From positions 62,001-126,000 of the forward strand of contig NZ_NTGE01000164.1 in assembly GCF_002291145.1 (NCBI RefSeq): a DNA stretch of 64,000 nucleotides. Direction: 5' to 3'. This DNA is from Streptomyces sp. SA15. GTDB lineage: Bacteria; Actinomycetota; Actinomycetes; Streptomycetales; Streptomycetaceae. The position numbers were made by a program, and so were the translations under genes. Position 1 is the stretch's first letter. Each line of letters opens with the position of its first letter. Shown one piece after another: positions 1 to 10,000 of the stretch. The notes under the pieces are model-generated. The model saw nothing but the letters and a program-made list of their open reading frames with translations. It did not search any database and had not been told where the DNA came from.

Positions 1-346
1 AGGCGTGCTGCAGGACCGCGGCCAATTCCGCTGCGCGGTCGGGGGCGACCTGGCGCAGGGCCGCGACGCCACGGGCGGCGGCCTCGGAGTCCATCACGAA
101 CGAGCCGTCGGCGATCAACTCCTCGTACGCCTGGCCGAACGTGGCACCGGTCAGTTCGGCGATCTTGGCGTTCGCGCCCCGGACGTGGCCGAACTCGCGG
201 ATCGGCACCCGGCGCGGTCCGGTGAACAGACCGCCGGAGACCACCTCGACCGGCAGCTCGGGGTGGCGGTCTGTGACCTCGCGCAGGGTGCCGGAGAACC
301 CGTGCGACCAGCCGCAGTAGGCGTCGAAGACGTAGACGAGCTTCAT
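1..346 (-). CDS. DsbA-family thioredoxin-fold oxidoreductase, C-terminus cut by window edge
   Basis: The frame opens at an ATG at 346 on the minus strand and runs off the window start, so about 115 residues are visible. The N-terminus reads MKLVYVFDAYCGWSHGF, the beta-strand and redox-motif layout of FrnE/DsbA-type dithiol oxidoreductases. The usual CxxC is CGWS here, so the resolving cysteine is a serine. The first cysteine is kept, which would allow a mono-thiol or mycothiol-linked mechanism (inference). A MarR regulator gene lies 166 bp upstream on the same strand, and MarR plus DsbA-family pairs are common in actinobacteria. The family assignment is firm; the substrate is unknown. Confidence 0.75.
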   Translation of the reverse strand, partial: MKLVYVFDAYCGWSHGFSGTLREVTDRHPELPVEVVSGGLFTGPRRVPIREFGHVRGANAKIAELTGATFGQAYEELIADGSFVMDSEAAARGVAALRQVAPDRAAELAAVLQHA

Positions 347-408
347 CGAAGACCTCGGCAGAGAGGGACGCCCGCCGGTTGCGAGCGATTCACCTGACCA
401 AACAGTAA

Positions 409-420
409 CTGACTCCTCAG
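409..420. promoter_or_regulatory. Candidate operator palindrome upstream of the DsbA-family gene
   Basis: CTGACTCCTCAG is a 4+4 inverted repeat with a 4-base centre. It lies in the AT-richer stretch between the MarR gene and the DsbA-family start, about 63 bp upstream of that start. A site for the neighbouring MarR protein is plausible but rests only on position and symmetry. Confidence 0.3.
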
Positions 421-512
421 ATATTTCTCGACCTGTGTGAACTGGGACACGCGAGCGCGGCCCATGCCATTAGACCTGCGCCGCTAGACCTGCGCTGCCG
501 CCGGTCCGCAGG

Positions 513-1007
513 CTAGGGCAGCCGGGGCAGCACGTCCCGCGCCGTGTGGCTGAGGATCCGGAGATCCTCCGCGAACCGCTCGCGGTCCGCCGCGGGGAGC
601 GGCTCCACGAAGTACCGCTTGATGTTCTCCAGGTGCACCCGGGCAGCGCGTACGGCCGTCTCCTCGCCCAGCGGGGTCAGCCGCACGAGCTTGCCGCGCC
701 GGTCGTCGGGGGATTCCGCACGCGTCACCAGACCCGCCGTCTCCATCCGGTCCACCAATCGGGTGGCACCGCCGGTGGTCAGGACCTGCTCCTGGGCGAT
801 GGCCCGCATGGAGAGCCCCGGCTCGCCCGCCCGCCCGAGGATCAGCAGCACCTCGAACATCAGATGGCTGATCCCGCACTCCACCTCGAGCGCCCGGCCG
901 AGAATGTACTCCAGCCGGTTGGCCGCCCCTTGCAGCCGCCCGAACGCCAGAACGAGCTCGTGGTCGGCGGCCTCCTTCGCCGTCCTGATCTCCGCTTCCT
1001 CGCCCAC
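513..1007 (-). CDS. MarR-family transcriptional regulator
   Basis: This is a winged-helix regulator of about 164 residues. The core ISHLMFEVLLILGRAG, a recognition-helix segment ending in GGATRLVDRM, and the wing containing SPDDRRGKLVRLT are typical of MarR proteins. I chose the GTG at 1007 because the homologous part begins just after it and a GAGAGG lies 13 bases upstream; the frame is open further upstream but with no family character. It probably controls the DsbA-family gene downstream on the same strand. The ligand cannot be read from the sequence. Confidence 0.75.
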   Translation of the reverse strand: MGEEAEIRTAKEAADHELVLAFGRLQGAANRLEYILGRALEVECGISHLMFEVLLILGRAGEPGLSMRAIAQEQVLTTGGATRLVDRMETAGLVTRAESPDDRRGKLVRLTPLGEETAVRAARVHLENIKRYFVEPLPAADRERFAEDLRILSHTARDVLPRLP

Positions 1008-1305
1008 AGCCGCGACCACCCCTCTCGTCGTCCCGGCACCACCGTACCGATCATGTCCGCTCGACCCGGGTGAACGGCAGCGGCCCCATAGCTTCTCGCC
1101 GGGCAGCGCGGTGTGCTGGGCCTGCGCCGCCTCCACGGCCGTCTTCGCGATCGAGCCATGGCCGTCGGCCCGCACCTCGCCCCTTCAGAGGCGTACGCCG
1201 TCGGCGCCGGCGCCGACGCCTTAGTCGACGTCCTGCCGCCGGCGGGCGACCTCGGCGGCGCGGCCATCGGTGCCGCCGAGGTCGCCGTCGGCGGCCCGGC
1301 CGTCT

Positions 1306-1500
1306 CGCGGTGGAGATGGCCGGCCGTGTCCGCCCGGACGTCGTGGTGATGGACATCCGGATGCCCCACACGGACGGCGTGAGCGCCACCCGCCAGATCA
1401 TGAGCCGCCCGGACCCACCGGCCGTCCTGGCACTGACGACCTTCGACCTCGACGAGTACCTGTTCGGGGTACTGCGTGCGGGCGCCGCCGGCACCCTCCT
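1306..1500 (+). pseudogene. Relic of a NarL/FixJ-type response regulator receiver domain
   Basis: The plus strand encodes VEMAGRVRPDVVVMDIRMP followed by receiver-domain sequence with the DGV, LALTTFD and VLRAGAAG signatures. The phospho-accepting aspartate region is intact. The N-terminal first strand with its acidic pocket and the whole DNA-binding domain are missing, and the sequence upstream does not continue the domain in any frame. It meets the fdhF relic of the opposite strand end to end near 1497-1500, which marks a deletion junction. Confidence 0.7.
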
Positions 1501-1666
1501 TCTGGTTGACCCGGAGCAGGGTGAGCAGGCTCCGACGGACTCCCGTCTGGGCGTTCGCGTGGTGCAGTGAGGAAGTGACCGCCGGAATCCCAGCGGCGTA
1601 GTCCTTCGGTGGGCCCACCCTCAGTCGGGCGTCGCCGGGGTCCTCAGAAGGAGCCTTGCGGGTCAT
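1497..1666 (-). pseudogene. N-terminal relic of an FdhF/YdeP-type formate dehydrogenase-like oxidoreductase
   Basis: From the ATG at 1666 the minus strand reads about 57 residues ending in SLLTLLRVNQKEG. From memory of the family, FdhF/YdeP molybdopterin oxidoreductases begin with a proline-rich stretch, then AAGxxAV, then LLxxNQxxGFDCxxCAWP. Homology stops just before the cysteine motif, where the sequence turns into the response-regulator relic. The gene is therefore dead. A formate-enzyme relic next to purU, whose product makes formate, is notable (see findings). Confidence 0.65.
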
Positions 1667-1836
1667 CGATGGCGCTCCGCGGTCGTGTGGGAGTGGATGG
1701 CAGCCGCCCCACCCCAAGGGGGCAGGAGTTGCTTATTGCGCTGTGAATTTCTCCACGCACAACACGACCCAGGAAGCCCGCTGGCGGATTTCTGTCAAGA
1801 CACACCCTTGACCGGACCTCCTCCCCCTTGGACTAT

Positions 1837-1872
1837 GTTGCGTATCGCTCGACTTGTTGCTCATTACGCACC
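1837..1872. promoter_or_regulatory. Tandem IclR-type operator pair at purU
   Basis: Two 17-bp elements start 19 bp apart: GTTGCGTATCGCTCGAC at 1837 and GTTGCTCATTACGCACC at 1856. Both fit GTTGC-N7-GCAAC with an exact left arm and a degenerate right arm. The pair ends 13 bases before the GTG start of purU, so a bound protein would block the promoter or ribosome site. The same pair geometry occurs at eight other places in the window. Confidence 0.6.
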
Positions 1873-1885
1873 GCTGGAGGATGCT

Positions 1886-2758
1886 GTGCCCCCTCGCCCC
1901 CGCCCCGGCCGCGAGTTCGTCCTCACCCTCTCCTGTCCCGACCAGGCCGGACTGGTCCACGCCGTCACCGGCTTCCTCGTCGGGCACTCCGGGAACATCC
2001 TGGAGAGCCAGCAGTTCGACGACCGCCTGCAGGACCGCTTCTTCATGCGTGTGCACTTCGACGTCTCCGACCCGGAGACGTCACTGGAACGCCTGCGCGC
2101 AGGTTTCGCCCCGCTGGCCGAGACCTACCGGATCGACTGGCGACTGTTCGAAGCGGCCGCCCCCACCCGCACGCTGATCATGGTCTCCAAGTACGGCCAC
2201 TGCCTGAACGACCTGCTGTTCCGCAAGAGTACCGGCGCCCTCAACATCGAGATACCGGCGATCGTCTCCAACCACCGGGACTTCGAGCCGCTCGCACAGA
2301 GCCACGGCATCCCCTTCCACCACATCCCCGTCACACCGCAGACCAAGGCGGAGGCGGAGACCCGACTGCTGGAGCTGGTGGAGCGTTTCGAGATCGACCT
2401 CGTGGTCCTCGCCCGCTACATGCAGATCCTGTCGGACGACCTGTGCAAGCAGTTCGAGGGCCGGGCCATCAACATCCACCACTCCTTCCTCCCCAGCTTC
2501 AAGGGAGCCCGGCCCTACCTCCAGGCCCACCAACGAGGGGTCAAGCTGGTCGGGGCCACCGCCCACTACGTCACCCCCGACCTGGACGAGGGGCCCATCA
2601 TCGAGCAGGACGTCGTCCGCGTGGACCATTCCCACGACCCCGACCAGCTGGTCACCACGGGCCGGGACGTCGAGGCACGTGTGCTGTCACGGGCCGTGCA
2701 ATGGCACAGCGAAAGCCGCATCCTGCTCAACGGCCACCACACCGTGGTCTTCCGCTGA
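1886..2758 (+). CDS. purU: Formyltetrahydrofolate deformylase
   Basis: PurU hydrolyses 10-formyl-tetrahydrofolate to formate and tetrahydrofolate. The 290-residue length is normal for the family. Residues about 9-85 form an ACT domain (EFVLTLSCPDQAGLVHAVTG), and residues about 95-280 the formyltransferase-like domain, with the catalytic segment INIHHSFLPSF near residue 195 and DEGPIIEQD after it. I chose the GTG at 1886 because GGAGG stands 6 bases upstream and the ACT domain begins directly after it; the open frame upstream lacks homology. In this setting PurU would discharge one-carbon units made by demethylation of betaine and sarcosine, freeing folate. It leads the purU-glyA-sdaA unit. 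Confidence 0.93.
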   Translation: MPPRPRPGREFVLTLSCPDQAGLVHAVTGFLVGHSGNILESQQFDDRLQDRFFMRVHFDVSDPETSLERLRAGFAPLAETYRIDWRLFEAAAPTRTLIMVSKYGHCLNDLLFRKSTGALNIEIPAIVSNHRDFEPLAQSHGIPFHHIPVTPQTKAEAETRLLELVERFEIDLVVLARYMQILSDDLCKQFEGRAINIHHSFLPSFKGARPYLQAHQRGVKLVGATAHYVTPDLDEGPIIEQDVVRVDHSHDPDQLVTTGRDVEARVLSRAVQWHSESRILLNGHHTVVFR

Positions 2759-2853
2759 GGCCACTCCCGCGTCTCCCCGCTGCCGCAGCCGCCACCCGAC
2801 AGCTCCACCGAGGCGTACGGCCCGCCCTGCGCCGCAACATGAGGAAGCCGCAG

Positions 2854-4122
2854 ATGACCGTCCTGAACACGTCCCTGCACGAGCTCGACCCGGCCGTCGC
2901 CGCCGCGCTCGACGCCGAGCTGGAACGCCAGCAGTCCACCCTGGAGATGATCGCCTCCGAGAACTTCGCCCCGGTCGCGGTGATGGAGGCCCAGGGCTCG
3001 GTCCTGACCAACAAGTACGCCGAGGGCTACCCGGGGCGGCGCTACTACGGCGGCTGCGAGCACGTCGACGTGGTCGAGCAGATCGCCATGGACCGCCTCA
3101 AGGAGCTGTTCGGCGCCGAGTACGCCAACGTCCAGCCCCACTCCGGCGCCTCCGCCAATCAAGCCGCCCTGTTCGCGCTGGCCCAGCCGGGCGACACCAT
3201 CCTCGGCCTGGACCTGGCGCACGGCGGCCACCTGACCCACGGGATGCGGCTGAACTTCTCCGGCATGCAGTTCAACGTGGTCGCCTACCACGTGGACACC
3301 GCCACCGGCCTGGTCGACATGGCCGAACTGGAGAAGCTGGCCAAGGAGCACCGCCCCAAGGTGATCATCGCCGGATGGTCGGCGTACCCGCGGCAGCTGG
3401 ACTTCGCTCAGTTCCGGCGGATCGCCGACGAAGTCGGGGCGTACTTGTGGGTCGACATGGCGCACTTCGCGGGCCTGGTCGCCGCCGGGCTGCACCCGAA
3501 CCCGGTGCCCCACGCGGACGTCGTGACCTCCACCACCCACAAGACGCTGGGCGGTCCGCGCGGCGGCATCATCCTCGCCCGGAGCAAGGACTTCGCGAAG
3601 AAGCTGAACTCCTCCGTCTTCCCGGGCTTCCAGGGCGGCCCGCTGGAGCACGTGATCGCGGCCAAGGCGGTCTCCTTCAAGGTCGCGGCGAGCGAGGAGT
3701 TCAAGGAGCGCCAGCGGCGTACGGTCGAGGGTGCGCGCATCCTCGCCGAGCGGCTCACCGCCGCCGACGCCCGCAAGGCCGGCGTGAACGTCCTGTCCGG
3801 CGGCACGGACGTCCACCTCATCCTGGTCGACCTGCGCGAGTCGGAACTGGACGGCCGGCAGGCCGAGGACCGCCTCCACGAGGTCGGCATCACGGTCAAC
3901 CGCAACGCCGTCCCGAACGACCCGCGCCCGCCGATGGTGACCTCCGGCCTGCGCATCGGCACACCCGCCCTGGCCACCCGCGGCTTCACGGCCCAGGACT
4001 TCGCCGAGGTCGCGGACATCATCGCCGAGACACTGAAACCGTCCTACGACGCCGAGGCACTCAAGACCCGGGTCAAGGCACTGGCCGACAAGCACCCGCT
4101 CTACCCCGGCCTGACCAAGTAA
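2854..4122 (+). CDS. glyA: Serine hydroxymethyltransferase
   Basis: GlyA is a PLP enzyme that interconverts glycine plus methylene-tetrahydrofolate with serine. The 422-residue protein carries the PLP lysine (Lys230) in the signature STTHKTLGGPRGG, plus the N-terminal ASENF motif and the HSGASANQAAL cofactor-binding stretch. The ATG at 2854 has GAGGAAG 6 bases upstream. It lies 95 bp after purU and 25 bp before sdaA in the same direction. Here it would take glycine from sarcosine oxidation together with the methylene-tetrahydrofolate released by the demethylases and make serine for SdaA. It may be a second, pathway-specific copy beside a housekeeping glyA elsewhere (inference). Confidence 0.95.
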   Translation: MTVLNTSLHELDPAVAAALDAELERQQSTLEMIASENFAPVAVMEAQGSVLTNKYAEGYPGRRYYGGCEHVDVVEQIAMDRLKELFGAEYANVQPHSGASANQAALFALAQPGDTILGLDLAHGGHLTHGMRLNFSGMQFNVVAYHVDTATGLVDMAELEKLAKEHRPKVIIAGWSAYPRQLDFAQFRRIADEVGAYLWVDMAHFAGLVAAGLHPNPVPHADVVTSTTHKTLGGPRGGIILARSKDFAKKLNSSVFPGFQGGPLEHVIAAKAVSFKVAASEEFKERQRRTVEGARILAERLTAADARKAGVNVLSGGTDVHLILVDLRESELDGRQAEDRLHEVGITVNRNAVPNDPRPPMVTSGLRIGTPALATRGFTAQDFAEVADIIAETLKPSYDAEALKTRVKALADKHPLYPGLTK

Positions 4123-4147
4123 CAGCGCCCCGCACGGAGGAGTGACC

Positions 4148-5545
<1,398 letters not shown>

Positions 5546-5550
5546 GCGGG

Positions 5551-5910
5551 GGCCGGCGTGGGACGAGTCACCGAACGTCGGCGCGTGCTGCGGATCCGGG
5601 AGGGTGAGGAGGTGGTGTACACCTTCCGCTCGAGCGTGATGTCGGGCACCGCCACACCGGTGGCGAGCCGCACGTCGACACGCCGCCGGGCTGTTCTCGC
5701 CCGACGGCGTGCTGCTGGACCTGCGTGAGGACATCGGCAGGCACAACGCCGTGGACAAGCTGATCGGACGCGCGCTCCAGTCCGGTGAACTGCCCCTGTC
5801 GCAGACCGTCCTGCTGGTATCCGGGCGAGTGTCGTTCGAGCTGGTGCAGAAGGCGGTCATGGCGGGCATCCCGGTGCTGGCGGCGGTCTCGGCGCCGTCG
5901 TCCCTCGCCG
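5551..5910 (+). pseudogene. Relic of fdhD (formate dehydrogenase sulfurtransferase)
   Basis: The GTG at 5551 opens GRVTERRRVLRIREG, the FdhD N-terminus. Most of the middle is lost and the frame shifts. The C-terminal part returns as AGLFSPDGVLLDLREDIGRH, then NAVDKLIG, VLLVSGRVSFELVQKAVMAG and AVSAPSSLAVDL. The conserved CxxC loop of FdhD, which carries the sulfur to the molybdenum cofactor, is absent, so no activity is expected. From 5911 the reading frame continues straight into mshA sequence. It sits 6 bp after sdaA. Confidence 0.75.
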
Positions 5911-6430
5911 TGGACCTGGACTGCTTCCGGCCGGACGCCCCAGGCGTCGAAGCCGGCCGAGCCGCGGCCCGTGTACGCCTCGGGCTGCCGGCCGACGCGC
6001 TGATCCCGCTGTTCTCGGGGCGCCTACAGCCCCTGAAAGCGCCGGACGTCCTGCTGCTCGCGGTCGCCCGACTCCTTCAAGAGCGGCCACAGCTGCGCGC
6101 GCGGCTCGTCGTGCCGGTGGTGGGCGGGCCAAGCGGAGCCCGCCCGTCGAACAGGCACAGCTCGTGGAAGCGGCCGAGGTGGGCGGTCTGCCGGTGGCCG
6201 TTCGGAAGGAGGTCAGCGGCATACTCGTGCCAGGTCACCACCCGGCCGCCTACGCACGGATGCTGGGCCGCTTCGCCGACGTTCCGGCGCTTTCCACCCG
6301 GATGGGTGAGGCAGCCGCCGTGCACGCCCGGGCCTTCGGCTGGGACACGGCGGCCTCCGCGACCGTGGACGTGTACACGTCTGCGATGTGTCAACGACGG
6401 CGCGCGCGCTCGCTGTTCCGTCCCGTTCCG
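5911..6430 (+). pseudogene. Relic of mshA (mycothiol glycosyltransferase), internally deleted and fused to the fdhD relic
   Basis: Directly after the fdhD end, the same frame encodes FRPDAPGVEAGRAAARVRLG and PLFSGRLQPLKAPDVLLLAV, the central part of D-inositol-3-phosphate glycosyltransferase. After VVGGPSG near 6135 the frame breaks. The C-terminal part returns in another frame as GGLPVAVRKEVSGILVPGH and ends in AFGWDTAASATVDVYTSAM. The N-terminal acceptor domain and the nucleotide-sugar EXFG motif are missing. A working mshA must lie elsewhere if mycothiol is made. Confidence 0.75.
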
Positions 6431-6449
6431 TGAGGTCCGGGCACACCGA

Positions 6450-6482
6450 GGCTGTGTGAGCCGCTCAGCGGCTCACACAGCC
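6450..6482. terminator. Strong hairpin terminator at the end of the sox operon
   Basis: A perfect 15-bp stem, GGCTGTGTGAGCCGC against its complement, has a 3-base TCA loop. It lies 12 bp beyond the soxG stop on the minus strand and just after the mshA relic on the plus strand, so it can serve both directions. There is no U-tract, as is usual in actinobacteria. Confidence 0.75.
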
Positions 6483-6494
6483 GGGTCAGATCGA

Positions 6495-7097
6495 TCAGAC
6501 GTATTCCGTCGCCGCGTCGAGCAGCCAGTCCGCCAGGTAGCCGGCGAATGACGAGCGGACCAGTACCCAGAATCCTGCCCTGGGTTCGTCCCGGGAGACC
6601 AGGACGACCTGGGTGCGGCCCAGTGTCGTCTGGGCGCAGCGCCCGGCCTCGAAGGCCCGTGGGTGCAGGTCCAGCGGGCACCCGTGGGCCAGCAGGTCGC
6701 GTGCGCGCGAACCCGTCACGAGGAGTGTGGTGCGCTGGGCGGAGACGTCGGTGACCGAGACCGGCTCGTCTCCCGCGGCCTCCCGGATCAGGCTCTCCAG
6801 GCCCCCCTCGGTCCCCGGCGGCCTCACGAGCAGCCACTCGTCCGGACCGAGCCACAGCGCGGTCGACTCCCCCGCGCGCACGACGGTGTTGGGTTCGAGG
6901 GGCAGTTGGAGGCCCAGTGCCAGCCCGACGGCGTCCGCCGCCGCTCCCTTGGTGTCCAGGCGCACGTTCACCTGGGTCAGGAAGGGGAGTTCGGCCAGCC
7001 GGATCGCGCCCCGGGAGGCGCGGGTGGCGGCGGCCAGGCGGTCGGCGGCGTGCGACAGGGGGCTGCGGGGCGGGGCGGCAAGGGCGGTGTCAGCCAT
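6495..7097 (-). CDS. soxG: Sarcosine oxidase gamma subunit
   Basis: SoxG is the structural gamma chain of heterotetrameric sarcosine oxidase, with a fold related to the GcvT barrel but without its own cofactor. The 200-residue protein shows the family stretches FLTQVNVRLD, LWLGPDEWLLVRPPG, VTDVSAQRTTLLVTGSRARD and AGFWVLVRSSFAGYLADWL. The ATG at 7097 lies inside the end of soxDA (stop at 7090), so translation is probably coupled. It closes the operon and a strong hairpin follows. Confidence 0.9.
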   Translation of the reverse strand: MADTALAAPPRSPLSHAADRLAAATRASRGAIRLAELPFLTQVNVRLDTKGAAADAVGLALGLQLPLEPNTVVRAGESTALWLGPDEWLLVRPPGTEGGLESLIREAAGDEPVSVTDVSAQRTTLLVTGSRARDLLAHGCPLDLHPRAFEAGRCAQTTLGRTQVVLVSRDEPRAGFWVLVRSSFAGYLADWLLDAATEYV

Positions 7098-10000
7098 CGC
7101 GACGGGCTCCCTCGGGGTCGTAGAGGACGGGGCTTGCGACAGTCACCGGGACCAGCCGGGCGCCCACGGGGGCGTACAGCCGCTCGCCGATGCGTTCCCG
7201 GCCGCCCTTGATCAGGGCGAGCGCGAACGTCCGGCCGAGGGCCGCGCTGCGGTAACTGGAGGTGACGTGGCCGAGCATCGGGACGGGCGGCGCCGGCAGC
7301 ACACTGTCGGCGACAAGGTGAGTGCCCTCCGGCAGGAAGGCGCCCGGGTCCTCCGGGAGCAGGCCGACCAAGTGCTTACGGTCCGGGCGGGCGGTGTCCG
7401 CCCGGGCGTAGGACCGCTTGCCGATGAAGTCCGGCTTCTTCTTCGACACCACCCAGTTCATGCCGAGATCGTGTGGGGTGACGGTGCCGTCGGTGTCCTG
7501 GCCGATGATCGGGTAGCCCTTCTCGGCCCGCAGGACGTGCATGGCCTCGGTGCCGTACGGGGTGATGCCGTACGGTGCACCGGCCTCGTACAGCGCCTGC
7601 CACAGGGCGAGAGCCTGCCACGGTGACACGTTGATCTCGTAGGCCAGTTCGCCGGAGAAGCTGATCCGGCACACCCTTGCCTCGATGCCCGCGACGGTCG
7701 TCTCGCGCCAGGCCATGAACGGGAAGTCCTCGTTGGCGACAGCGAGTCGGGGCGCGAGCGAGCCAAGGACCTCACGGGACTTCGGGCCGACCAGGGCGAC
7801 GGTGGCCCACTGCTCGGTCACGGACGTGCAGTGGACCTTCAGCTCGGGCCACTCGGTCTGCAGCCACTCCTCCATCCAGTCCAGTACGGCCGCCGCGTTG
7901 CCGGTCGTGGTGGTGACCAGGAAGCGGTCCTGGTCGAGGCGGATGACGGTGCCGTCGTCGAAGACCATGCCGTCGGGGCGGCACATGACGCCGTAGCGGA
8001 TCATGCCGACCTTCAGGGTGCTCATCATGTTGGTGTAGAGCAGGTCGAGGAAGACGGCGGCGTCCGGGCCCTGCACGTCGATCTTGCCGAGGGTGGAGGC
8101 GTCCATGAAGGCGACGCTCTCGCGGGCGGCGGCGCATTCGCGCAGCACCGCGGACTCCATGTCCTCGCCGTCGCGCGGGTAGTACCAGGGCCGCTTCCAC
8201 TGGCCGACGTTCTCGAACAGGGCGCCGTGAGCGGCATGCCACTCGTGGATGGCCGTCACCCGGATCGGGTCGTGCAGGGCTCCTCGGTCTCGGCCCGCGA
8301 GGGCGGCGAAGGAGACAGGGGTGTAGGGCGGGCGGAACGTGGTCGTGCCGAGCGCCGAGACGTCCACGCCGAGCAGTTCGGCTACGACCCCGCCGGCCAG
8401 AACGCCGGACGTCTTGCCCTGGTCGTTGGCGGTGCCGGCCGTGGTGTAGCGCTTGGTGTGCTCGACGGAGCGCATCCCGGCACCGGTCGCGCGGGCCAGG
8501 TCGTGGACCGTGACATCGCGTTGGAGGTCGACGAAACGGGGGGCGGCTTCGCGGCCGGCGACGGTGAAGACGTGCATGGCGGGCGTGTACGGCTGTGCGG
8601 CCGGCTGCGGCAGTCCGGGCGTCTCGGGGGTGTAGCCCTCGGCCTCGATCGCACGGGCGCCGGCGGCCGCGCCCTGCGCGAGGACACCGGCCAGGTCGAA
8701 GACACCGCTCGCGCTGCCCGCCACCTCGACGGCCTGGCGACAGGTGTCGGGGACGAAGGTGCCGAGTTCCTCGTCGTGGCGCAGCTTGCCTCCCGCCTGG
8801 CTGAACAGGTGCGCCACCGGATTCCAGCCGCCGGATACCAGCAGCAGGTCGGCGGCGAACTCCCGCTGCCCGGCGGACTCGCCGTACGGGGCGACGGTCA
8901 CGGCCGTGATCCGCGCGTCGCCCTGCGTGCCGGTGACGGCATGACCGGTCAGCACCTCGATGCCTGCCGCGCGCGCACGCCCGGCCCATTCCCCCGGCTC
9001 GGGGCGCGTGTCGACGACGGCCTGGACGGACACGCCTGCCGCGGCGAGGTCCAACGCCGTTGGATAGGCGCTGTCGTTGGTGGTGAAGACGACCGCGTGG
9101 CGGCCAGGAAGGACGCCGTAGCGGTTGACGTAGGTGCGTGCGGAGGTCGCCAGCATCACTCCGGGGCGGTCGTTGTCCGCGAAGGCCAGGGAACGTTCGT
9201 GCGCGCCGGTGGCGAGGACGACGCGACGGGCACGGATGCGCCAGACGCGTTCCCGGGAGACGTTCTCGGGGGCCCCTGCGCCGAGGTGGTTGGTGCGGCG
9301 TTCGACGGCGAGAAGGTGGTTGTCGTCGTAGTGACCGAAGACGGTGGTGCGGCGGAGAACGCGTACCTCGGGGGCGACGTCGAGCCGGGCGGTGGTCTCC
9401 TCGACCCAGTCGGGCAGTTCGGCCGTGCCGAGGAGGGTGCCGCCGAGTTCCGGCTGGTCGTCGGCGACGATGACACGGGCGCCGCTCTTCGCTGCCGCGG
9501 CCGCTGCGGCGAGGCCGGCCGGGCCGGCGCCGACGATCAGCAGATCGCAGTGGGCGTGTACGGCGTCGTAGCGAGCCGGGTCCGGTTCGGCCGCCAGGCG
9601 CCCCTGGCCGGTGAGGCTGCTCGCTACCAGACCGTCGTAGAGCTCGACGGTCGTCGCGGGCAGCATCGGCTCCGGGAAGGGAGCCTCGATCTGGATGACC
9701 GCGTTGGGTTCCTCCACGCCGGCGGAGAAGATGCCGCGGGGGCGGCCGAGCTTGATACTGGTGCCGGCCTGGATGACGCCGTTGGCGAGGAGGGCGGAGG
9801 CGAGGGTGTCGCCGCGGTAGCCCTGGTATTCGGTGCCGTCGAAGGTGAAGCTGATCGGGGTGTCGCGGTGGACTCGGCCGCGGGTTGGGTGACGGAAGGG
9901 CTGGCCCGCGGCGGAGCCGCTGATGGATGCAGCGCCCCCGCCGCCCCTACCCGTCCCCTCCTGAAGGGGCTCCGCCCCTTCGACCCCGCCAGGGGGCTCC

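Noticed and set aside
860..1494. Coding sequence between the MarR gene and the relics on either strand
   Set aside because: Arg/Pro-rich frames without motifs or ribosome sites; only the receiver and fdhF fragments are recognisable.
1667..1885. A glycine riboswitch before purU-glyA-sdaA
   Set aside because: I looked for the paired aptamer folds expected for glycine sensing and saw only the operator pair and a short GC-rich leader.
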